Assembly (NCBI GenBank): GCA_946811695.1
Contig: OX328124.1
Coordinates: 57,222,549 to 57,286,548 of the forward strand
Length of the DNA: 64,000 bases
Reading direction: 5' to 3'
Source: Gonocerus acuteangulatus
Taxonomy: Eukaryota > Arthropoda > Insecta > Hemiptera > Coreidae
This document shows, in pieces, positions 1-62,891 of this stretch (position 1 is the stretch's first letter; the number at the start of each line of letters is the position of its first letter). Made by a program: the position numbers and the translations under genes. A model generated the notes under the pieces. That model was given only the letters and a program-made list of their open reading frames with translations, ran no database searches and was not told the DNA's origin.

Positions 1-720
1 GATGTAATAAAGGGAAAGCATACTGCCGCAGAAAGAAAGGCGAGCCTCTTCCTAAATTGCTGACGAAAGCTAACGCTAAAAAATGTAGAGAGAAATCTTT
101 CCGATGTTCACGATATCAGAAATCAGAATTATATATAGTAGTTTGTTTAGTTTTTTCCGCTTTAGTTGCGAGAAATAAATATTAAAAATAAAAAACTATA
201 CTAACAGAAGACAAAAACATTATAAAACCATAAGACACACTTATCTACCGCATTAAACTGATATCAAATGAGCCGTATTGGTTATGACTGCTAAAGCCAC
301 CACCGATTGCTGTTCTCTTAAATACTCTAAGAATAATCCCAAATAATAGCACACATTTTCAGGAAAATTAAGACTAACCAATGGAAGTTTTAAAATAGTT
401 ATTTCTTTCTTTGTCTTGAATTCAAATCAATTAACAGAATCTTTTACCAAAGAATATTAGTCATAAATAAGGTAATTTCCCGTTTCTTAATTCCAATGTC
501 TCTGTTTAAATTACTAGCAACTTATTTGGGAAATTACCATACTAGCACTTTCATATTTCCATGATATATGCTTTCAAAAAGAAAGTCAACTTTCAGCAGT
601 AGAGTGTACAGGAAAGGAAGTAGGCCTTCACTAAAGAAGGTTTTATTTATCTCGACATTACATATCCGTAGAGATATTCTGGTAACCTCCTAATGAAGCC
701 TTTGCCGTTGAAAATCTTGG
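1..720. other. AT-rich intergenic sequence, nothing assigned
   Basis: No reading frame, RNA gene or terminal repeat recognised. It may include the decayed 5' part of the retroelement that follows. Confidence 0.5.
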
Positions 721-724
721 AAAC

Positions 725-1648
725 CTCTTTATCTATATACTGATGGTTCTAAATCAGATGAAAGTGTGGGAGCCACTGCTGTAATAGGAGAACAAATCAT
801 AAGCAAGAGAATAAAGAGTACTTGCAGTGGATTTACAGCTGAACTCTATGGCATCCTCATCGGTCTGGACAACATACCCGAGACAGATACACGACCCATC
901 CACTACTTATACAAATTCTTAATAAGTCACAGACTCTGAACAGAAACATTACTATGTACTGGCTATCAAGCCATGAAGAGCTTAGGAAAAGCTCCATAGC
1001 AGATTATTAGGCCAGAAATTCGGCAAGACAAAATACTTGTGACTCTCAACTAATAACAGAAAAAGACTTGACGAAAACTATAAAATCAACAATATTGGAA
1101 CAGTGGAACTACTCATGGACGCTACTAACTGACAATAAACTGCGAAGAATTAAAAATACAGTCGAGGAATGGCCATCCAGTCACCGAGAAAACAGACGTG
1201 AAGAAATAGTTCTGGCTCAACTAAGAATTGGACATACTCGACTAACACACGAATACTTAATGACAAGACGTAACAGACCAATATGTGACATATGTAACTG
1301 CGAACTTACAGTGAAACATTTACTGACAGACTGCCGCTGAAGAAACAGTATTAATCTGCCGCATAATATAAAAGAACTCTTAGGCAATGATACCCAGTAT
1401 ATAAACACTATACTGACATACTTCAGGAACACAGGACTGTACGAACTTATTTAATGGCATTCGGCATGTTGTCTTAAGAACATTACGCTTCCACGAATAT
1501 TAATTGATATTTACATATACCCACTACCTTAACACATACACTTACATATACAAGTATGCTGATTTCCTAGCAAGACCATTCAGAAGATACTGATCGCTGT
1601 GTTATCGCCAAAAAGCGGAACACTCAATAAATAAATAAATGAATAAAT
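725..1648 (+). mobile_element. I-clade non-LTR retrotransposon, decayed 3' end (RNase H + zinc knuckle)
   Basis: From about 735 the frame reads LYTDGSKSDESVGATAVIGE and later GFTAELYGILIGLDNI, the first Asp and the Glu motif of a retroelement RNase H domain; a stop follows near 940. At 1068-1340 a second open stretch ends in RIGHTRLTHEYL and a Cys-rich CDICNCELTVKHLLTDC, typical of the C-terminus of I-like elements. A tail of ATAA-type repeats (about 1623-1648) closes the element. The reverse transcriptase part is missing. A related, better preserved copy is at 32533-33469. Confidence 0.75.
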
Positions 1649-2034
1649 ATTTATCACGAAACTTCAAATAATAATCACAATTTTATGAAGGATGTGTCAT
1701 AGTTATATATTTTTGATTCAAAACAACAATCATCAAATATTTTATGTAAATAGTTGACAAAGGTAGTAAATGGGCAATTTCTGTAATATTTGGAATCAAT
1801 GAAGAATATACGGCGGAAATATTATATTCTACAAAAACCATTGTTTCTCAGTGTATTATTTTAGAATATTACCCTTCAACTCATATTAACAGAGTTATCG
1901 AATCGTTTTCCCTTTGCATGCCAAAAATAGGGAAAATGTTGTAACAATGATTATATTTAAGACGTATTAATTATATAAAATATTATAATTAATACTCTAT
2001 TATCCCATTCATATTTAAACTGCAATATTTATTT

Positions 2035-2212
2035 ATTTAAATTTTAACGTCCATTGTTATTAACTCAGAATTTTGGGACGGGTTACCTATAGGTTTCCGA
2101 CCTTTTCTAGCCAGGATAGCCTTTTCTTTTTTCTAAAGAAAAGCCACCATCCAATAGTGGGAATCTAACCCACGACCTTTGGCACGGAGTGTTATGTGCT
2201 CACGCCTCTGCA
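2035..2212 (-). mobile_element. tRNA-derived SINE, family B
   Basis: Read on the minus strand, a tRNA-like head with a degenerate B box (GTGGGTTAGATTCCC) is followed by the body CTTTTCTTTAGAAAAAAG, ATCCTGGCTAGAAAAGG and the tail GGACGTTAAAATTTAAATAA. Relatives lie at 8279-8333 (tail only), 24385-26665 (split), 35341-35552 and 48440-48570. Confidence 0.65.
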
Positions 2213-2215
2213 ATA

Positions 2216-3489
2216 AAAAAAAGTCCGTCACGCAGGAGCTGCATAACTAAGCACTTTCCTCAGAATTTGGGTAGTGTAGACTGCTTTCCAGAACAATTTG
2301 CTTAAAATATCCTACATAAATAAAATAAAAACATGAATAGTTCTCTTTTAATTTTGTAATGAGTAACTGATAAATTATTAATTTGCTTCCAGATTTATGT
2401 TTATACAAGGTACCTACTACACTACGTAATAACCACAAAAAAAGTCCGTCACGCAGGAGCTGCATAACTAAGCACTTTCCTCAGAATTTGGGTAGTGTAG
2501 ACTGCTTTCCAGAACAATTTGCTTAAAATATCCTACATAAATAAAATAAAAACATGACTAGTTCTCATTTAAATTTGTAATGAGTAACTGATCAATTATT
2601 AATTTGCTTCCAGAGTTATGTTTACACATGGTACCTACTACACTACGTAATAAATACAAAAAACCTCATATTATCATATTTTGATCTAACGCAGGAAAAG
2701 GATACAGTCACTCTAGTGGTAGAAAGCGCTCCTTGCGGCGGCTTTGTGAACCTACGTTTGACGGGCTTTTCTATTGAAATATATTACAAATTAAACCCCG
2801 CTTTCCGATTGACCGATTCAGCTCATTTTTACAACACTTCTTTCTCATGAGTTACCCACGATGTATACCGCGTTTCGTTACAATACAGCAGAAATTACGA
2901 CCGGTATGAGTATATTAGGAATTTGGGTCCTGAGCAAACCCCCCCTTCTAATGAACCGATTTAGTTTATTTTTACAACACATATTTAACTGTAGATTACC
3001 ACTACGAATACCGAGTTTCGTCGAAATATAGCAAAAATCACGGCTGGTAGTGGCGAATCGGTATTGTGGGTCCGGAGTAAACCCCCCCTCCAAATGAACC
3101 GATTTAGTTTATTTTTACAACACATATTTACCTGTGGGTTACCACCACGAATACCGAGTTTCGTCGAAATATACCAAAAACACGGCTGGTAGTGGCGAAT
3201 TGGTATTGTGGGTCCGGAGTAAACCCCCCCTTCTAATGAACCGATTTAGTTCATTTTTATAACTCACTTTTCTCTCTATATTACCACTACGAATGCCAAG
3301 TTTCGTTGAAATATAACAAATATTACGGCTGACATAGTCAAATTAGTGTTTTGGGTTCGGGGTAAACCCCCCCTTCCGGTGGACCGACTTTGGTGGTTAA
3401 CGAACTCGTTTAATCGTTTGCTAATTGAATGCTATATACCAAGTTTCGTGACGAAAAAACAAAAACTCTGGCCGCTATCGTGTTAACAG

Positions 3490-3545
<56 letters not shown>

Positions 3546-3666
3546 TTTAACGGGGGTCATTTTCGGTGTCTACTAGGTAGGATCGATAAAGATTTGAAGA
3601 AATTTTTCAAAAATTCCGTCATGAGTCCAACCTCAATAGCTACTTTCCTTCGGAGGAAAGTGCTAA
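2216..3666 (+). mobile_element. Family X element, Helentron/HINE-like, copy 1 (5' end duplicated)
   Basis: It starts with an A run and AGTCCGTCACGCAGG, then CTAAGCACTTTCCTC. The middle holds three degenerate ~120-base units (CCGGAGTAAACCCCCC with CCGAGTTTCGTCGAAATAT), then an AT microsatellite (3490-3541) and a conserved ~125-base 3' block. It ends in the hairpin ACTTTCCTTCGGAGGAAAGT plus GCTAA. The 5' subterminal CTAAGCACTTTCCTC is the inverse of the 3' hairpin arm. A terminal hairpin, CTAA end, no clear target duplication and internal tandem repeats fit HINEs (non-autonomous Helentrons); no Rep/helicase is present. The first ~220 bases occur twice (2216 and about 2437). Confidence 0.7.
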
Positions 3667-7496
<3,830 letters not shown>

Positions 7497-7650
7497 TACA
7501 AGGTAGGGATTGTCGGGGTTATGTCACTGCTTCTTAATAAAACTACATTTTACATTGAAAATGGTTATATTGTACCGACGTTTCGGCTTGAACTTCAAGC
7601 CTTCGTCAGGGCTGTAAAGCCAACAGACATTAAAACCGTCAGTTTTAGGC
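7497..7650 (-). mobile_element. Penelope-like element, terminal fragment
   Basis: CAAGGTAGGGATTGTCGGGG and the following ~110 bases match the outer ends of the Penelope pair at 56775-60473. It keeps the terminal stretch including the hammerhead motif and lacks the reverse transcriptase. The inner boundary is approximate. Confidence 0.8.
7574..7612 (-). ncRNA. Hammerhead ribozyme motif (Penelope-type)
   Basis: On the minus strand: GCC (stem I), CTGACGA (core box 1), A, a 7-bp stem II GGCTTGA/TCAAGCC with loop AGT, GAA (core box 2), ACGT (stem III strand) and C as cleavage nucleotide, then GGT closing stem I. Core position 7 is C rather than T, which the motif tolerates. ACGT is self-complementary, so stem III would form only between two RNAs. 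Penelope elements are known to carry such minimal hammerheads. Confidence 0.75.
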
Positions 7651-9022
7651 ACGTATTTTTCGAATTGATATTGTCACATCGAAAATTATTCGTAACCTTT
7701 TTTTTTGTAGAAAATGTATAAGCTTTCCACTTACCACGATTTACCAACCGTTTTCAAGGTATTTAAGATAGTATACGAAAATCCCAATACTTTTCATGCC
7801 TGTTAATACATTTTTTTCTAGTATTTCCTTAAATCCAAACTCAGCTAAAATTTAAATATCTTCGTTTGGATGAATATAAAACGTCTGGAACAATTTTCAG
7901 CTGAATCAATCGTTTCTGAATGCCCAAACTAAAATTAGTTACATAAACTAGTTTGATCCACTTTCCTCAAAATCGGTTATAGATATCAAATGGTTTCATT
8001 TGATTCCCTAAGATGCAGAACCTGTAAAAAGTGTACCTGGAAGCCTATAAATGAAAATCTGTAAGAGCAACGATTTTTATCGCGCGGATTTTTCCCGTTC
8101 CTTTAGGCAGATCCTACTGGTTTATGAACTTAACCTTTGAAATTGGTTCTGAAATTTTCACACGCACACACACGTGCACACACATATATATATATATATA
8201 TACACGGTTTCCATGCTATGGCGGGAGGGAGGAAACGCACTGAAACCATTGATTTTAACCTTCGTTCATTACAATATCAGACCTGTCCTAAAATTCGTTC
8301 TTAATAAATGGACGTTAAAATTTAAATAAATTACAATCTCAGGTGGTTTCTCAGAAATATGACTGGATTGTACTAACTATATGGAATTGATAGTAAATGA
8401 TTCGTAGAGCCGTCAAAGACAAACACCCGTTCAAGGGCAACCCAGAGTGATCTAGTCATGCGAACTGAGTCGTCTCACTATTACCAGCTCTGGAACTAAT
8501 CAGTCAATCAAGCTTAAATGGACTTTCTCAAATGAATGTTCTTGAGTCATTAGTTTCTACGAATCCGATGAATTCAGTAACTAGTCTATTCATTGAAACT
8601 GTATTTTAAATTATTTATGTTAAAAAGACATAATATTGACAATAAACGTACTTTCATATGAAGTGCTCACAAAAATATTAGCAAAGATGTATGTGTCTTA
8701 AAAAATAAATAACGCACCGGCATATTATGTTCTAGTCAGAGTATACATTCTAAAAAGGATCTGCCTTAATAACATGCCTTCTTCTCTCGGGGTTATCTAG
8801 TTGTTTTCTTATAAATTAAACGTGATCCAGATTTAGGGAAGCCACTCGGAAATCTTCAAGAAGAAAGAAAGTATCCCGAAATTAGAAATTCTGACGGACA
8901 ACATCGTCCCGAAAATGATTTCTTTAGAAACTTCTAAGTCAACGCCGCTAGGAATGTAAATCCAAGATGACCACATGAGAATCTAATTATCAACACATAC
9001 ATATAGTCCAGTCACCTAAGAC
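7651..9022. other. Intergenic, only a SINE tail and a short microsatellite
   Basis: 8161-8202 holds short CA and TA tracts. 8279-8333 ends in GGACGTTAAAATTTAAATAA, the 3' tail of SINE family B. Nothing else recognised. Confidence 0.5.
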
Positions 9023-9880
9023 AAAAAAAAGTCCGTCACGCAGGAGCTGCATAACTAAGCACTTTCCTCAGAATTTGGGTAGTGTAGACTGCTTTCCAGA
9101 ACAATTTGCTTAAAATATCCTACATAAATAAAATAAAAACATGAATAGTTCTCTTTTAAATTTGTAATGAGTAACTGATCAATTATTAATTTGCTTCCAG
9201 AGTTATGTTTACACATGGTACCTACTACACTACGTAATAAATACAAAAAACCTCATATTATCGTATTTTGATCTAACGCAGGAACAGGATACAGTCACTC
9301 TAGTGGTAGAAAGCGCTCCTTGCGGCGGCTTTGTGAACCTACGTCTGGCGGGCTTTTCTATTGAAATATATTACAAATTAAACCCCCGCTTTCCGATTGA
9401 CCGATTCAGCTCATTTTTACAACACTTCTTTCTCATGACTTATCCACGACGTATACCGCGTTTCGTTCAAATACAGCAGAAATTACGACCGGTATGAGTA
9501 TATTAGGAATTTGGATCCGGAGTAAACCCCCCCCCCTTCTAATGAACCGATTTATTTTATTTTACAACACATATTTACCTGTAGATTACCACTACGAATA
9601 CCGAGTTTCGTCGAAATATACCAAAAATCACGGCTGGTAGTGGCGAATTGGTATTGTGGGTCCGGAGTAAACCCCCCCTTCTAATGAACATATTTAGTTC
9701 ATTTTTATATCTCACTTTTCTCTCTATATTACCACTACGAATAATGCATATATATAAATTTTAACGGGGGTCATTTTCGGTGTCTACTAGGTAGGATCGA
9801 CAAAGATTTGAAGAAATTTTTCAAAAATTCCGTCATGAGTCCAACCTCAATAGCTACTTTCCTTCGGAGGAAAGTGCTAA
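9023..9880 (+). mobile_element. Family X element, copy 2 (internally deleted)
   Basis: Same 5' leader (AGTCCGTCACGCAGG) and 3' hairpin ending GAGGAAAGTGCTAA as copy 1. It retains one and a half internal units and joins them directly to the 3' block through a very short TA tract (about 9748), so the block between unit and microsatellite is lost. Confidence 0.72.
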
Positions 9881-10417
9881 AAGGGGCAAAGGTCGCAAAA
9901 AAAACGCATAACGCTGATTTTTGGGGGTGTTGTTCGGGACCACCCCAGTAGTGTGTACCCAATTTTTCAGCTTCGAAAGACCTGTGCTAACTTCGCAACA
10001 GTCGAAAAACATTAACATTTTTGGACATTTTTTTTTTGCTTTTTTAATGTAGATAAAATTTCAAAACTTTTGGTAGTAATAATAACTTCCGAGATACAGA
10101 TCTTCAAACTTTGGCTACTTTTCCCAAAAAGTGCACAATTTAACTACCAGGCGTGTTTGGAGGGATATGCAGGCCGGGATAATCATCTTACAAAATACTC
10201 TTGAGAATGAAAGTTATAGCAAATTTTATTAGCATCAATTGAAGTGCAATTTGAAGTCTATAGGCCCATTGGGTGTCTAGTTATCTTTAAAAACCAAACA
10301 ACGTCCTTCTTGGGACTGGCTGAGCCTGGCGAATAGCATGAACCATTACAGCATCAAACATTTCTTTCTATGTTTTATTACTTTTTGAGTGGACTGGGGG
10401 TTGAGAAGGGGGCAGTT
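9881..10417. other. Intergenic, nothing assigned
   Basis: No open reading frame of note, no repeat ends recognised. Confidence 0.45.
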
Positions 10418-10777
10418 GGGGGGGGGGGGGTCAAAAACCCACCATAACTAGAGGGGTCGGGTCCCCTGTAACCCATATTTTAAATTGATTGTTTTGGGTG
10501 ATGTAATTTAAAAAAATAATTACAAACACTAATAGTTATTGAAACGGTCTCATTTTCACGTCTTCAATTTCAATTCAGTTCTATTCTTTTTAAAGAAATA
10601 TTTATGTAATTTTGATAAGTATTGTATTATTTTAATAAACGACATGTATTTCATTAACTATTAGTGTTTTTAAATATTTTTTTAAATTACATCACCCAAA
10701 ACAATCAATTTAAAATATGGGTCACAGGGGACCCGACCCCTCTAGTTATGGTGGGTTTTTGACCCCCCCCCCCCCCC
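10418..10777. mobile_element. Foldback element with ~135-bp inverted arms
   Basis: A G13 run then TCAAAAACCCACCATAACTA and TAGAGGGGTCGGGTCCCCTG on the left are mirrored on the right by CAGGGGACCCGACCCCTCTA and GGTGGGTTTTTGA then a C run. Arms extend inward to AACACTAATAGTTA / TAACTATTAGTGTT around a spacer of about 90 bases. No coding capacity; target duplication unclear. Confidence 0.8.
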
Positions 10778-12118
10778 ATTGCAATCGACCAAAAATTAAT
10801 GAAACAAATATTAACTTCATATCCAAGCACTAAATGCCAATGGTATTTACGACCAGAGGAAATTCAGATGAAAAGGGAAGATGTGAAACGTGACGTCCCA
10901 GACCTTCCGGAAAAGGAAATTCTATCAAGGAGTTTCCCGAGATTCATGTCTTCGTGAGTTGAAGCTTTTAGACAGCTGATGTTCCAATTTCCGAACTTCT
11001 ACACATCTAGATTGTGGAGCCAAATATCATTTGAAATATTCCGTTCTGTTCGTTGGTACGTATACAGCAGAAAATGTGCATAGAGCTATTTTAGGAATGA
11101 AGAAATCTTATAAACCTGAGCAATGTATTAATTTACCACTGCCCAAGCAAATGTTTCATTATAATACAAAATACATGTACAGCTTAGCTAAATCTTCAGT
11201 ATAGGGAAACAACTATCAGTTATACAATTATATAAAAGTTTGGTCAGGATAATCTACAAAATCAGACCGTTTCAAGATACATTTTTATTTCATACAAATA
11301 CTCCAAATAAAACCTTAGAACAATTTCCGAAGACTTTTCAGCCGCAATAGGTTAAGCCATGGCTAGTGGTAGACCTTTGAAACGTAAAGCGAAATTTTAG
11401 TAAAATCAAATCTATGAAGGCTTGAGAAATTTTAACAAAAAACTACGGCACAACAAGCGGATATAGACGATGGCTGAGCAGGGGTTACAAAACACAGCCT
11501 AGTCTGTTTCAAGTCCTTTTATTCTACTGAAGACCTTGATAAAAACTTTCCTGGCCTCTCTACAAGAAATATCGAATTAATGCATGTTTTAGCGCGGATC
11601 CTCTCTCCCTTTATACGGAGGAATCTCGCTTATACGCCTAAAACTGCAGCTGAACGAATGGGAGAAAGACGTTTGCGTAAAAAAGAAAAAAAAAAAAAAA
11701 AAAAAAATCGAATAATCTACTTCAAATGAAGAAAATCCAACTGTCACTAGCAAAAACTGCACATTAAAAACGTGTTCGCAGACTTTCAGATCTAAAATGT
11801 TGGGATTATTTTAATGCTAGAAATCATTGTGAGAGTTTTGGCCTAAAATAAGCTTCTCTTTGATATGAAAATAAAACTTATTACAAGCATTTTCACCCAT
11901 TCTGTAGTAGCTTTATAGTTAACTCACTTCTTACTTCTTTCAAGTAAAGATAAAATGCCTTTTTGTAAACCCTACCTTTACTTGGGAGTGCAATTCATTA
12001 TACATAAAATTTGAACAATTGTGGCTTCGCTTGCCGGAGAGCTACATCTCTTTAACCTCCATCTGACGAGCGGTCTTCGTCTTGGAGCAGACAGTTTTGG
12101 GAATAGGAAATTCTGTCC
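10778..12118. other. Intergenic, one decayed family Y terminus
   Basis: About 11587-11650 reads TTAGCGCGGATCCTCTCTCC and GGAGGAATCTCGCTTAT, a worn copy of the family Y 3' hairpin. An A run lies at 11690-11707. No gene. Confidence 0.45.
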
Positions 12119-12156
12119 CTTTATTCCTTAGGAATATAGATTCCTAAGGAATAAAG
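12119..12156. repeat. Perfect 17-bp inverted repeat, 4-base loop
   Basis: CTTTATTCCTTAGGAAT, loop ATAG, then the exact reverse complement ATTCCTAAGGAATAAAG. No flanking element recognised. Confidence 0.9.
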
Positions 12157-12248
12157 AGTTCATTAAAATGCGATAGTTATTTTATTTATTCTGTGCGGAG
12201 AATAAGAATCTGAATCAGGAGAAAATGTATTTATATTTCCTTCCTTTG

Positions 12249-12383
12249 TTAGCGCGGTTCCTCCCTCCCTCCATAGGGAGGAACCCCACTTATAAGGTTG
12301 ATCGCATGACGCAATCCGGCAGTGCCGACTAGAAAATTTTGCGTTTCAGAACCCCTAGAGAAAATGAAGGTGGTTCAAATTTG

Positions 12384-12439
<56 letters not shown>

Positions 12440-13009
12440 GATAAACCATAATCCATTAAGGAAAATCGGATCCAAAGGATTAGATAGATAACAGGAATGA
12501 TCAGATTTAGCTTAGTTAATCCCTAAAGAATAAATACTAAAAAAATATGCCTTATTTTAAATTTTATTAAAGTTATTACCAAAAATATTTCTTTAAGAGG
12601 ATCGGCCATATTTTTTTCAGAAAGTCCAGGAAAAAATACCTCAAAGTCATGTATCACACATTCTTAAACGACCTCAGTAATTGCTTCCAAAATATCGTTT
12701 TAATTTAAAACAATAAAATTTTAATCGCACTAAACTCATTTGATTTTAAAGATATCGAAGTGCGGTTTGCAGCAAAGGGTTTGTTTTTTGATTCCCTATA
12801 AAATGATGTGCATAATAATAGGGGTCATCTGCAAACCCAAACATTTCATCTAGCGCCGAGCGCACATGCGCGGTCAATATGTTAAATAATTGACATATTT
12901 AGAAAGCTTAGGTCAAGCCCTACAACTTTTACCTCTGACATTTTTTCCTCAGACCAACCGTTTGGTCGCAAAATTAGTTTGAGCCGTCTTATTTGGGACA
13001 CCCTATGTA

Positions 13010-13064
<55 letters not shown>

Positions 13065-13560
13065 CTGTTCGCGGCATACGTCAGCGAATAATGGTCCGAT
13101 TTAGATGAAATTTGGTACAAAAATCTTTCGTCTAATTTGAAAGGTCAAGTTCGTTAACTAGCAGAATCCGCCCACCGGAACATGGTTTTTGGGGCGAAAA
13201 AAATCGTTCCGCTTACTTCATATGCTTGCAAGTACTCGTTTTATAGGCTTCTGGGCTTAGAAAAACGAATGAAACCATTTTTAAGGCGATAACTTTAACC
13301 GTTTTCGAGAAAATTGGAAAAATAGTTGTTGAATAACGTTTTTGGTTTGGGCACTTATAATCATGGGATTCAGTTGAAACATTTTCTGTATGTTCAAATT
13401 TCATCAAAACTAATATGTTGAAATTTTTGTTACGTTTGGAGTTAAGGAAGGGTTAGAATAAAATATTTTCTTTTTGTCTGTTTTATTCCTTGTTATTTTT
13501 TAATTGCTTATAGCCGGATAATGTATTTGACAATAAAACAGATTAATTAAATGAGTGAGA
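12249..13560 (-). mobile_element. Family Y element, Helentron/HINE-like, copy 1 (interrupted, 5' end lost)
   Basis: It begins (3' end on minus strand) with TTAGCGCGGTTCCTCCCTCC and its hairpin partner GGGAGGAACC, then the family block to a TA tract (12389-12437). A second TA tract (about 13009-13060) resumes the family sequence at TTTGTCTGTTCG and ATTTGGTACAAAAATC. The ~570 bases between the tracts are foreign; their right side ends in GGGACACCCTATGTATA, like a mariner-type MITE end. The 5' leader seen in copy 2 is absent. Confidence 0.62.
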
Positions 13561-13941
13561 TGAGTTATAGTTAAAATTTGAACGGCCGAAAATCGTTAAT
13601 CGGCAGATCGGATCGGGTCGGGTCCAATGTAGACACCTCCATTGAGATGTTTGTGTTTCTTTTCCTTCCTACAGTCAGTGACCATCGGATCAGTTCAAAT
13701 GTAGGTGCACCCTAACGATAAGGGTGCTTTAAAATTTTAATAATATCCAACAAATCATGATCATCGTCGCCAGCATGTTGTAGTGAACTGGACCACGTGC
13801 GTTGCATTTACACAAACATGTGTAAATACAATGCACGACGCCAGCTCCACGACCGTTCTACGCCCGAACAACGCCAGTTTCACTCGCCACTTGTGTGTGA
13901 ATAGGGCCTTACAGGGGACCCGATGCTGAGTGTGAGTATCC

Positions 13942-14215
13942 CATGGGCGTATATAAGGGGGGGCTACAGCCCCCCCCCCCCCCCCGAAATTTTGATTTGA
14001 TGGTAAAAACTTGTCGTGAAACCCGTAAAAATAAATTAAATAAGATCACTTAGTTCATAAAAAATAATTTATTTTACGTGTAATAGCGTTTTAGTTGCCT
14101 AAAACTATTCCAAGTTCTAAATTTTTAGTATTCCATATCCCGGAAATGGTCTCAGCCCCCCCCCCCCCGAAATTTTCCCAGCCCCTCCCGAAATTATTTT
14201 CTATATACGCCCATG
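13942..14215. mobile_element. hAT-type MITE with 8-bp target duplication
   Basis: Terminal inverted repeats CATGGGCGTATATA and TATATACGCCCATG are flanked by GAGTATCC on both sides (13934-13941, 14216-14223). Internal C-rich tracts near both ends. At 274 bases it has no coding capacity; the 8-bp duplication indicates hAT transposase. Confidence 0.85.
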
Positions 14216-14223
14216 GAGTATCC

Positions 14224-14871
14224 GTACAGAAGAACCCTTTATCGAGGGCCTCACTTGGTACGGAAAGGGTTAATATTTTAACTTTCTTCTAGAAAGCATT
14301 AATATACACAAGCCTCTTCAAGAATAAGACGAAATTTTAGTTATTTTGAACAGTTTTACTTAGATCATACAGAACTCATAAAACGTAGAATTTCTAGGAA
14401 AGAAGATGTTTAATTACTTGAATTATCTATTTCTAACAACGTGACACGAAATTACATATGATGCAGAACAGAGTACTGCAGGAATTCAAAAGTCCAAGAA
14501 TTAATGTTATTAAATTATTTACTTTGGAAGGTCGCTCTGGTATGACGTCACACACTTACATTTCTTCCTGATTAGTGACGGTAACCTGAATGATCCAAAT
14601 TTAACGGAGCTTCGAAGAATAACAAAAAAAAAAAAAAAAAAAAAATGCAAACAATTAGTATAAAGCTTCTGTACTCAGAAACTCTATAAGTAATTTGCCT
14701 TAATATTTTATGAACGATCTTTCTCTGTTAAGAGGTTTCAAAGCAGCAGGTTATAATTGTTTGGAAAGTAATGGAGAATTTTATTCAGTTTCTGTCATAG
14801 AAGGAATTCGTTAATATTACAACCTTGGAATAGAATTGTTATGCATTTGTTATTTATAGTTTCAATCTACA
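14224..14871. other. Presumed GTF3C1 upstream/promoter region
   Basis: Unique-looking sequence between the hAT MITE and the start codon, with a CRE-like site at 14543 and an A run at 14625-14644. No TATA box or initiator can be placed with confidence. Confidence 0.35.
14543..14550. promoter_or_regulatory. CRE-like palindrome upstream of GTF3C1
   Basis: A perfect TGACGTCA palindrome lies about 320 bases upstream of the start codon, in the unique stretch between a hAT MITE and exon 1. Such CREB/ATF sites are common in housekeeping promoters, but there is no transcription start evidence and a second TGACGTCA occurs deep in an intron (about 34223). Confidence 0.22.
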
Positions 14872-62891
<48,020 letters not shown>

